From Pseudothioclava arenosa (GTDB lineage Bacteria > Pseudomonadota > Alphaproteobacteria > Rhodobacterales > Rhodobacteraceae): a stretch of DNA of 64,000 bases. The stretch lies in the NCBI RefSeq assembly GCF_002358085.1, contig NZ_NTJD01000011.1:1-64000 (forward strand), in the 5' to 3' direction. The translations under genes were made by a program, and so were the position numbers. Positions 18,662 through 26,941 of this stretch are shown here, one piece after another (positions within the stretch are counted from its first letter, which is position 1; each line of letters starts with the position of its first letter). Below the pieces are notes generated by a model. That model made no database searches and had not been told where the DNA came from. It saw only the letters and a program-made list of their open reading frames with translations.

Positions 18662-18847
18662 TCCCACCTCACATCTTGGTGCCCATGTCTGAATTTCCTT
18701 GCCCTTCTGGCCATAAGCTGTCAATGGGGGGGCGCGAACGCTATCTTTCGACGATCTGCTCCTTTTACGGCTTCAGCTCTCGATTTCGAAGTGACTGAGC
18801 CGAGCTGCCGCAATCCTGCGGGCAGCATGATAAAAAGGAGACACGGC

Positions 18848-19054
18848 ATGGCTAACGGCACCGTGAAATGGTTCAACACCACCAAAGGCTACGGCTTTAT
18901 TGCCCCGGAAAGCGGCGGCAAAGACATCTTCGTGCACATCTCGGCGGTTGAGCGCTCGGGTCTGAGCGCGCTGAACGACGGTCAGGCTGTGACCTTCGAC
19001 CTCGAAAAAGGCCGCGACGGCCGCGAGTCGGCGATCAACCTCGCTCTCGCCTGA
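18848..19054 (+). CDS. Cold-shock protein, CspA family
   Basis: A 68-residue single-domain OB-fold protein that binds single-stranded RNA and DNA. The RNP1 motif KGYGFI and RNP2 DIFVHI are intact, and the start MANGTVKWFNTTKGYGFI is canonical. The start at 18848 has aaaaggaga 5-6 bases upstream. The upstream gap (18725-18847) contains a GC hairpin (gctgcc...gggcagc near 18807-18829) close to the start, which may fold in the 5' leader, a usual control point for csp genes. It ends with a strong intrinsic terminator. The exact paralogue cannot be named. Confidence 0.95.
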   Translation: MANGTVKWFNTTKGYGFIAPESGGKDIFVHISAVERSGLSALNDGQAVTFDLEKGRDGRESAINLALA

Positions 19055-19076
19055 TCTGCACGGATCATAAGTATAG

Positions 19077-19105
19077 AAGGCGGCCCTGACGGGCCGCCTT
19101 TTGCG
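19077..19105 (+). terminator. Intrinsic terminator of the cold-shock gene
   Basis: Stem aaggcggccc / gggccgcctt (19077-19086 / 19091-19100) with loop tgac, then ttgcgttt. It can also serve the leftward gene ending at 19121, because the 3' arm reads AAGG on that strand. Confidence 0.85.
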
Positions 19106-19120
19106 TTTCGGGGTGGCAGA

Positions 19121-19471
19121 TCAGTTGGTGTCGAACTGCGCGACCAGAGCAACGAGCTCGGCGGTGCTGTAGTCGGCCGGGTTCACACCGAGCTGAGCGG
19201 CCAGTTGCGCGCGCGCCGGCGAAATCGAGGCCGCGCCCTGGCTCGAAACCGAAACCACATTGGTGGCCGCCTTGACCGCCTCGAAGGGCGCCGCTGCATC
19301 TGCATCGTGCTTGGCCGACCAAAGCGCGGCCAGCTGGCCCGCGGTGTAGTCTTCAGCATTCACACCGACCTGAGCGGCGAGCTGAGCGGCACCCGACGAG
19401 ACCGGCGCGGCAAAAGCGGCACCCGCCGCAACGATGGAAACGAGGCTCAGGGACAGAACCGATTTACGCAT
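19121..19471 (-). CDS. Small exported protein with an internal duplication, unknown function
   Basis: A 116-residue protein with a signal peptide (MRKSVLSLSLVSIVAAGAAF, cleavage after AFA). The mature part contains two related units: AAQLAAQVGVNAEDYTAGQL (residues 21-40 of the mature region) and RAQLAAQLGVNPADYSTAEL near the C-terminus. Each has the form QLAAQxGVNxxDYxxxxLxAL. There are no cysteines. The start follows caggaga. A helical periplasmic protein with two copies of a short domain is inferred. I do not recognise a named family. It is a single-gene unit, divergent from the KAP NTPase gene across a 343-bp AT-richer gap. Confidence 0.75.
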   Translation of the reverse strand: MRKSVLSLSLVSIVAAGAAFAAPVSSGAAQLAAQVGVNAEDYTAGQLAALWSAKHDADAAAPFEAVKAATNVVSVSSQGAASISPARAQLAAQLGVNPADYSTAELVALVAQFDTN

Positions 19472-19814
19472 GATATTCTCCTGTCTTTTCAATCTGTAAC
19501 GCGGCAAACCATTCGCTGCGTCGCTTGGTGAGACAGAGATATAGCTGTGCGTCAGAACTGAAAACGGCGAGAAATATCGACGTTCTGTGCAAAAATATGG
19601 TATTTAAAAATCGGCTGCGCGCCCTGCTCTGACAAGTTCTTGTCCTGCAAGGAATTTTCTGCGCGCGCAAAATCCTTGCCCTCTAAATACGGCCCCGGAG
19701 CCCACGCCCGCCGATCAAACCCGCGCGACCGGGCGTGAACAAAGCACCGAAATTCGTGATCCCCCTCGCCGCGAAAGCAGGTATCCTCGGTGCATTCAGC
19801 CCCGGAGACGCTTG
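19472..19814. promoter_or_regulatory. 343-bp AT-richer gap ahead of the KAP NTPase gene, with a dyad
   Basis: No gene is supported here. The region 19540-19620 is clearly AT-richer than its surroundings. A dyad GACAAG-TT-CTTGTC lies at 19631-19644 and could be an operator for the KAP gene. No firm promoter hexamers could be placed. The composition shift suggests the gap arrived with the KAP gene. Confidence 0.35.
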
Positions 19815-21131
19815 ATGAGACTGACATTACCCGAGCCCGATATCGACATTGGAATCGACACGTTTGAGTCTGACAAAGCGCTGGATTGGCTTGAGCGCAC
19901 CTCCTTCGGAGAAAGGCTGAGCAAGCTGGTCGAGGCAATCGACGACCCGACCGTGATTGCGCTGGATGGCGCATGGGGCAGCGGCAAGTCGCATTTCCTG
20001 AAGCTCTGGGCGGGCGCGCACGAGCACCAGTTCAATCACAAGGCTCGGGTGGTCTATTTCGACGCCTTCAAAGAGGATTTTCTGGATGACCCGCTGATCA
20101 GTCTGGTGGCGGCGCTTGCCCCGGCAAAGGAAGACGACAGCAAGATTAGCAAGGCCACAACGAAACTGAAACGCCTGGCAATCCCTCTGGCGAAAGGCGC
20201 GGCGCGTGTCGGGCTGGCAGCTGCAAGCTATGGTGCGACCGCGGCGGTGGAAGGTGTCTGGGATGCCCTTGCCGAAGCCACAAGCGACGAGCTTGGCAAA
20301 GGCGTCGCGGCGATTGACAAGCTCTGGGCGCGCGAGACCACCAAGCGCGCGGCGATGGACGCCTTCGTCGCGACCCTGCGCGAGGCAACGCAACCCGAGA
20401 CGGACGGTGGCCCACTGAACAAGCTTGTCATCATCGTGGATGAGCTGGACCGCTGCCGCCCCGATTACGCGCTGTCGCTGCTGGAAACGATCAAGCATTT
20501 CTTTGCCGTGGATGGCGTGCATTTCGTGCTGGGGGTGAACCTGGGCGAGTTGGAAAACTCGGTGAAGGCGCGCTACGGGGCGGGGTGCGATGCGCGGAGC
20601 TATTTGCAGAAGTTTGTGACGCTGAGGCTCCGCCTGCCTCAAACACCGGGGGAGCCGTTTGTGCGCCCTTCGGACCCGGAAATCTTTGCTGAAACGCTCT
20701 GCAAGAAGCTCGAACTTCCCGCCAACCTCACAAGGCATTTCGCATTTCTGGTCAGCGAGCGAAATAAGGCTGCCCCCCTCTCGTTCCGGGAAATCGAGCG
20801 TTTCGCGACGCGCGCTGCTCTCATGGCACCCTTTCTCCGACCGGAGAAAGACATGCGCCTGCTCGCAGTGCTAACTATCTGCATGATAGAGGTCACCGCG
20901 CCTGACGTATCCGCACAGCTCCGGCGCGGACAGCTTGAAAACAGGCCGCTCTCGGCCTTCTTCGGGCTGGCATCAGATGGCTCCGGATTCGATGGCGGGC
21001 AGTTCGCCAGCCTCCTTGCGATGCTGGAAGGCTTGGAGCCCATCGCGCCAGATTTCGATCGAAGATTCATCGGAAGCGATATGATCCCGCATATCTATGA
21101 AAACTATATCGACGCGTGGGGGAGCATCTAG
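19815..21131 (+). CDS. KAP-family P-loop NTPase
   Basis: A 438-residue STAND-related ATPase of the KAP group. Walker A is GAWGSGKSH (52-60), and Walker B with the KAP hallmark is VIIVDELDRCRPDYAL (205-220). As in other KAP proteins, a hydrophobic Ala/Gly-rich stretch (about 124-150) is inserted between them and may be membrane-embedded. Bacterial KAP NTPases occur sporadically, on mobile elements and in antiphage or toxin-like contexts. ATG 19815 is preferred over the TTG just before it. The C-terminal 150 residues show no domain I recognise. It is a single gene directly upstream of ettA (78 bp) with no translocated partner of its own in sight. Confidence 0.85.
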   Translation: MRLTLPEPDIDIGIDTFESDKALDWLERTSFGERLSKLVEAIDDPTVIALDGAWGSGKSHFLKLWAGAHEHQFNHKARVVYFDAFKEDFLDDPLISLVAALAPAKEDDSKISKATTKLKRLAIPLAKGAARVGLAAASYGATAAVEGVWDALAEATSDELGKGVAAIDKLWARETTKRAAMDAFVATLREATQPETDGGPLNKLVIIVDELDRCRPDYALSLLETIKHFFAVDGVHFVLGVNLGELENSVKARYGAGCDARSYLQKFVTLRLRLPQTPGEPFVRPSDPEIFAETLCKKLELPANLTRHFAFLVSERNKAAPLSFREIERFATRAALMAPFLRPEKDMRLLAVLTICMIEVTAPDVSAQLRRGQLENRPLSAFFGLASDGSGFDGGQFASLLAMLEGLEPIAPDFDRRFIGSDMIPHIYENYIDAWGSI

Positions 21132-21209
21132 GCCTGCCCCCTTCCCCCTTCGCGCCATTTCCCCTATCTAGGCGCCAAACCCCTTGTTTTGCGCGCGAAA
21201 GGTGCCCCG

Positions 21210-22865
<1,656 letters not shown>

Positions 22866-22891
22866 CCCGTTTACCGCCGCAACCGAAGATT

Positions 22892-22923
22892 GTAGCCTCC
22901 GCACAGAGATGTGCGGAGGCTAC
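22892..22923 (+). promoter_or_regulatory. Perfect 13-bp stem-loop that contains the Shine-Dalgarno of the next gene
   Basis: gtagcctccgcac (22892-22904), loop agagat, gtgcggaggctac (22911-22923): 13 uninterrupted pairs. The 3' arm includes GGAGG (22915-22919), the only Shine-Dalgarno ahead of ATG 22931. There is no T-tract after the stem, so a plain terminator is less likely than a translation-masking hairpin, though it may also protect the ettA mRNA 3' end. Confidence 0.7.
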
Positions 22924-22930
22924 TTCATCC

Positions 22931-23800
22931 ATGACAAAAGAAGCAGACGGCGAAACGAAAATTCAACCGACTTGCGGCATTGTTATGCCTATTTCTGAAT
23001 GCGATGGACGCCCAGAAACGCACTGGTCAGATGTCCGCGACATCATCACGGAAGCAGCCAAATCTGCAGGATACAATGCGCGTTTGGTGAGCGACACCTT
23101 CGAAACAAACTTAATCCACACCGAAATCATTCGAAACATTTACGAAGACGAGATAATTATCTGCGATGTGAGCGGCCGAAACCCGAATGTGTTCTTTGAA
23201 CTCGGCATTCGCATGGCAACGCAAAAGCCCACAATTATTATCAAAGATGATAAAACCATATATCCGTTTGACACATCAACAAATCGCTACATCCAATACC
23301 CCCGAGACCTGCGCCATCCATTGATGGAGAAGTTTAAGACCGAACTGATTGCAATGATCGGAAAGGTAAAGCATCAAACGGAGGATCAAAGCTTTATTGG
23401 GCAGATTGGCCCTTTCAAGATACCTAAAATTGAAAGCACGGAAGTGTCTGCGTCGGAGGCCATTCTTCAACGTCTAAACGAAATCGAACGAAAGATGACG
23501 CCACCAGAGACGAGGCGGGTGATTAACCCAGCCTATAAATTTAGGTTCCATCCCGGTGCAGAAGTCAAATTCCGAAATATCGACATCGATGAAGTTGATG
23601 CCTGCATAAGAAACATTGATGCCGCGGCCATCAACGATGCGATCGAAACAATGTGTCAAACTGATTGGAAAGTATCTTTCAACGTTCCGCACATTTTGGA
23701 GAATGATCATACACATGTTGGAATCGCTGGGCCGGACGTCATGACCAAGTCATTTCAAACCGCATTCATGAAAGCACTCGACGACGCAATCCCGTTTTAA
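22931..23800 (+). CDS. Accessory protein with a nucleoside-deoxyribosyltransferase/TIR-like domain
   Basis: A 289-residue protein. Residues 14-110 read as the deoxyribosyltransferase/TIR/SLOG-type Rossmann-like fold: beta strand CGIVMPIS, helix WSDVRDIITEAAKSAGY, and the signature IICDVSGRNPNVFFELGIRM with D79, N84, N86 and the likely catalytic E90, then TIIIKDD. In related proteins this site cleaves or binds nucleotides such as NAD or deoxynucleosides, often as a defence or toxin effector. The C-terminal 100 residues (from about 195) have no domain I recognise. GC content is far lower than in the neighbours and codon use differs, so recent transfer is likely. Its stop codon touches the cutA start. 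The Shine-Dalgarno is inside a strong hairpin. Activity is inferred, not shown. Confidence 0.75.
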   Translation: MTKEADGETKIQPTCGIVMPISECDGRPETHWSDVRDIITEAAKSAGYNARLVSDTFETNLIHTEIIRNIYEDEIIICDVSGRNPNVFFELGIRMATQKPTIIIKDDKTIYPFDTSTNRYIQYPRDLRHPLMEKFKTELIAMIGKVKHQTEDQSFIGQIGPFKIPKIESTEVSASEAILQRLNEIERKMTPPETRRVINPAYKFRFHPGAEVKFRNIDIDEVDACIRNIDAAAINDAIETMCQTDWKVSFNVPHILENDHTHVGIAGPDVMTKSFQTAFMKALDDAIPF

Positions 23801-24109
23801 ATGATCCTCCGCCTCCTCACCTACCTCTCCTCCCCCGAGGCCGCGCGCGCCCTTGCGACGGCGCTCCTTGACGCCCGCCTCATCGCTTGCGCGAATATCG
23901 GGCCCGCGGTCGAATCCCATTACACATGGGACGGCGCGCGGCAGGTTGATGCGGAAACCCAGCTCTGGCTGAAAACGCGCACCGATCTGCGCGACCGGGT
24001 GATGGCCGAAATCACGCGGCTCCACCCTTACGAGGTGCCGCTGATCGCCGCCGACGAGATCGACGTGAATGCCGATTACGCCGCCTGGGTCTCCGACCAG
24101 ACCCGCTGA
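23801..24109 (+). CDS. cutA: Divalent-cation tolerance protein CutA
   Basis: A 102-residue CutA1-family protein, a trimeric ferredoxin-like fold linked to divalent metal tolerance. The conserved ACANIGPAVESHYTWDG and the C-terminal segment HPYEVPLIA are present, and the length is normal. The start at 23801 is immediately after the TAA of the foreign gene, in ttttaaATG context, with no Shine-Dalgarno visible. CutA may therefore be translated by reinitiation after the upstream gene. The native promoter was probably displaced by the insertion. It converges on the acyl-CoA synthetase gene. Confidence 0.92.
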   Translation: MILRLLTYLSSPEAARALATALLDARLIACANIGPAVESHYTWDGARQVDAETQLWLKTRTDLRDRVMAEITRLHPYEVPLIAADEIDVNADYAAWVSDQTR

Positions 24110-24160
24110 TTTCTTCTTGGCCCAAATACGCAAAAAGCCCGCGCCGTGGCGCGGGCCCTT
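24110..24160. terminator. Repeat copy 5 plus bidirectional terminator between cutA and the acyl-CoA synthetase
   Basis: 24110-24130 is a leftward copy of the dispersed repeat (tttcttcttggcccaaatac). It is followed by the stem gcccgcgcc / ggcgcgggc (24137-24145 / 24148-24156) with a T5 run on the leftward strand. It ends the acyl-CoA synthetase transcript and probably cutA as well. Confidence 0.7.
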
Positions 24161-24175
24161 TCGGTTGCAAACCGG

Positions 24176-26068
24176 TTACTGCGCCCAGTCCCAGGGCACG
24201 GTGAACTCGCCCAGCTTCTGCCGCAGCACCTCTTCGTTGACCGCGCCGGTCGTCGCCATATGCGCGACAAGGCCGCGCTTCTTGTCCTCCGAGACCGAGA
24301 CCACATGCGCCGCGATCTCGGCATCAGCCAGCGCCGCATTCAGCACCCGCATGATCGCGCGCTTGCGCAGGTCCGGCTTGAAGATCTTGCCCACCGCAGT
24401 CTTGGGCAGCTCGTCCATCACCTCGAGGTGCTTCGGGATCGCCGCGCGTTCGTGGATGTGCTTTTTCGCGTGCTTGGCCAGTTCTTCCACCGTCACCTCG
24501 GCGCCCGCCACCAGCTCGACATAAGCGCAGGGCAGCTCGCCCGCGAAACTGTCAGGCTGGCCGATAGCCCCGGCAAAAGCCACCGCCGGATGCGCCAGCA
24601 GCGCCTCTTCGATCTCGGCCGGGTCGATGTTGTGGCCGCCCCGAATGATCAGGTCTTTCGCCCGCCCGGTGATCCAGAGGTACCCATCCGCGTCGATCCG
24701 CCCAAGGTCGCCCGTGCGCAGGAACCGATCTTCGGCGAAAAGGTCGTGGTTCTTGTCGGCCTCGGTATAGGTCGAGCCCTCGAACACGCCGGGGTTGGCG
24801 ACGCAGATCTCGCCGACCTCGTCCACGCCGCATTCGATGAACCCGTCGGGCGAGCCACGCAGGATGCGCACATGGGTGTAGGGCAGCGGAATGCCGACCG
24901 AGCCGACCTTCTTGTGCCCATCGACCGGGTTCACCGAGACGAGGCAGGTCGCCTCGGTCAGGCCGTAGCCCTCGGCGATCTCGACGCCAGTCGCCGCCTT
25001 GAAGCGGTTATACAGCTCGATCGGCAAGGGCGCCGAGCCCGAGATCGCGGTCTTCAGCGACGAGATATCGGCATCGACCGGGCGCTGCATCAGCGCGGAA
25101 ATCGCCGTGGGGACCGTGATCAGGAAGGTCACGTGCCAACGCTCGACCAGCTTCCAGAAATTGTCAAAGACGCCGTCGCCGCGATAGCCCGCAGGCGTCG
25201 GAAACACGACATGCGCGCCCGAGGCGATGGCCGACATCAGGATCGGATAGGCCGCGAAGACGTGGAACAGCGGCAAGGGGCAGATCATCACGTCGTCCTG
25301 ATCGAACAACAGCCGCCCGCCGAGCCAGCCGTTGTAGATCATGCCCGAATATTTGTGCTGCGCGACTTTCGGCATGCCGGTGGTGCCGCCGGTATGGAAA
25401 TAGGCGGCGACGCGATCAACCGCCGGGTCGTCGAATTGCAGGCTGGCCGACGGCATCTTCGCGGCCTCGCGGTTGAAATTCAGCACGTCCGCATGGTGGC
25501 GGAACGGAGTTTTCGGCCGCACCAGCGGCACGATCCAGCTTTTCGGCGGCGTCAGGTAGCGGTTGAGGTCGATCTCGAGCACGGTCTGCACATTGGGCGC
25601 GTGCTTGACCGCCTCGGCCGCCTTTTGCGCGACATCGGTCTTGGGAAAGCTCTTCAGCGTGACCAGAACCTTGGCTTTGGTTTCGCGCAGGATCGCGGCG
25701 ATCTGCTCGGCCTCCAGAAGCGGGTTGATCGGGTTCACGATACCCGCCGTCGCCCCCGCCAGAAGCGTCACTGCCGTTTCAAGGCAGTTCGGCAACAGGT
25801 AGGCCACCGTGTCATTCGGCCCGATGCCAAGCTTGCGGAACAGGTTCGCCGCCTGGGTCACGCGGCCATGCAGCTCGTTCCAGCTGAGCGTCTCGGCCGG
25901 GTCTTTCGGCCCGGACAGGATCTGAAACGTCAGCGCCGGGCGCGCGCCATGGGCGTCGCGGGCGCGCGTCAGAAACTCGTAAATGGTGGCCGCTTTGTCG
26001 CGCGCCTCATAGGGCTTTTCGGCCTCGACCGCATCGCGGTCCGCGACGGTGGCAAATCTGTTTTGCAT
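24176..26068 (-). CDS. Acyl-CoA synthetase / AMP-dependent ligase
   Basis: A 630-residue adenylate-forming enzyme that activates a carboxylic acid to its CoA thioester. Motifs are the P-loop-like YFHTGGTTGMPKVAQHKYSG, GYGLTEATC, the TGD hinge in FLRTGDLGRIDADG, and the catalytic lysine in TAVGKIFKPDLRKRA. It is cytosolic or membrane-peripheral. ATG 26068 is chosen because gggaggaag lies 5 bases upstream; the longer upstream frame adds a proline-rich stretch. The closest recognised types are medium- or long-chain acyl-CoA synthetases, and the substrate cannot be told from sequence. Single-gene unit with its own terminator. Confidence 0.9.
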   Translation of the reverse strand: MQNRFATVADRDAVEAEKPYEARDKAATIYEFLTRARDAHGARPALTFQILSGPKDPAETLSWNELHGRVTQAANLFRKLGIGPNDTVAYLLPNCLETAVTLLAGATAGIVNPINPLLEAEQIAAILRETKAKVLVTLKSFPKTDVAQKAAEAVKHAPNVQTVLEIDLNRYLTPPKSWIVPLVRPKTPFRHHADVLNFNREAAKMPSASLQFDDPAVDRVAAYFHTGGTTGMPKVAQHKYSGMIYNGWLGGRLLFDQDDVMICPLPLFHVFAAYPILMSAIASGAHVVFPTPAGYRGDGVFDNFWKLVERWHVTFLITVPTAISALMQRPVDADISSLKTAISGSAPLPIELYNRFKAATGVEIAEGYGLTEATCLVSVNPVDGHKKVGSVGIPLPYTHVRILRGSPDGFIECGVDEVGEICVANPGVFEGSTYTEADKNHDLFAEDRFLRTGDLGRIDADGYLWITGRAKDLIIRGGHNIDPAEIEEALLAHPAVAFAGAIGQPDSFAGELPCAYVELVAGAEVTVEELAKHAKKHIHERAAIPKHLEVMDELPKTAVGKIFKPDLRKRAIMRVLNAALADAEIAAHVVSVSEDKKRGLVAHMATTGAVNEEVLRQKLGEFTVPWDWAQ

Positions 26069-26255
26069 GTCTTCCTCCCGAGCCGCGCCAAGGCCCTCCG
26101 CCCCGGGCGCAGTCTTTTGTTCAGGATGGGGCAAAGGAGGCGTTCGGGCAAGATGGCGACTTGCCGCGAACGTCACGTTACAATTCCGTAAGACGCGGCG
26201 TCAGCACGCGAAAAGGGCGCCCTGTGCGGACGCCCCGATCAACGGTCAAGCGGGC

Positions 26256-26696
26256 TCAGGCCTTGCCGCCCGGGATGCGCAGCACCTGGCCCGGATAGAT
26301 CTTGTCGGGATGGGTCAGCATCGGCTTGTTGGCCTCGAAGATCTCGGGATAGCGGTTGGCATTGCCCAGCGTCTTCTTGGCGATCGCCGAGAGCGTGTCG
26401 CCCTTGACGACGGTGTGGAACACGGCATCGGCGGTGTCATCATCCTGTTTGGTTTCGACCGCGGCAACACCATCGACATTGCCCACCGCGAGGATGATCT
26501 TCTCCTTGGTCTCGGCGTCGATCGCCTTGCCCGAAACGACGACCTTGTCGCCCTCGACCTTGAGGTCCACGCCCTCGGTGTTCAGGCCCAGATCCTGCAG
26601 CTCGGCCTTGAGCGCATCTTCCTTCGGCGCCTCGGCGGCCTCGGCCTTGCCGAACAGCGACTTGCCCGCGTCTTTCACGAAATTCCACAAACCCAT
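26256..26696 (-). CDS. BON-LysM domain protein (YgaU/Kbp type)
   Basis: A 146-residue protein. The N-terminal part contains a BON-type domain (LKAELQDLGLNTEGVDLKVE, then KVVVSGKAID). A C-terminal LysM domain follows (FHTVVKGDTLSAIAKKTLGN, then IYPGQVLRIPG). This arrangement is that of E. coli YgaU/Kbp, a cytoplasmic K+-binding stress protein; the LysM part in other proteins binds peptidoglycan. No signal peptide is visible (MGLWNFVKDAGKSLFGKAEA), which fits a cytosolic Kbp-like protein. The start has aaaggagtatgac upstream. Single gene. Confidence 0.9.
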   Translation of the reverse strand: MGLWNFVKDAGKSLFGKAEAAEAPKEDALKAELQDLGLNTEGVDLKVEGDKVVVSGKAIDAETKEKIILAVGNVDGVAAVETKQDDDTADAVFHTVVKGDTLSAIAKKTLGNANRYPEIFEANKPMLTHPDKIYPGQVLRIPGGKA

Positions 26697-26835
26697 GTCA
26701 TACTCCTTTGTTTTCCGCCGCCGGTCCGGCGATGCGGCTCAGATTACTGTCAGAGTGCAACAGACAGGCGATAGACGGCAGGGGGAAAATCGCGCTGCCT
26801 TTCTCGCAGACCGGGTTCCTTTGCGGAAGCCGGGT

Positions 26836-26914
26836 CTGCGTATTTGGACCAAGAAGAAACAAGGGCCACCCTCAAGGCGGCCCCGTTCCGGTTTCTTCTT
26901 GGCGAAAATACGCG
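26836..26914. repeat. Inverted pair of the dispersed intergenic repeat (copies 6 and 7) around a hairpin
   Basis: 26836-26860 (tgcgtatttggaccaagaag plus aaac) and 26891-26914 (gtttcttcttggcgaaaata plus cgcg) face each other. 12 bases (ccaagaagaaac / gtttcttcttgg) pair perfectly. Between them, gggccaccctcaaggcggccc gives a GC stem, so the whole unit folds as a nested hairpin at the end of the ABC transporter gene. Confidence 0.65.
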
Positions 26915-26941
26915 AAAGCAACCGCGCCGCGCGGGCGTCCG

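Noticed and set aside
18725-18847. Riboswitch-like leader before the cold-shock gene
   Set aside because: Only one small GC hairpin is visible, and no known riboswitch consensus (SAM, SAH, glycine, cobalamin) was recognised; ordinary csp leader structure is sufficient.
24146-26191. Long + strand frame across the acyl-CoA synthetase
   Set aside because: Antisense shadow of a complete AMP-ligase with intact motifs; no Shine-Dalgarno or domain.
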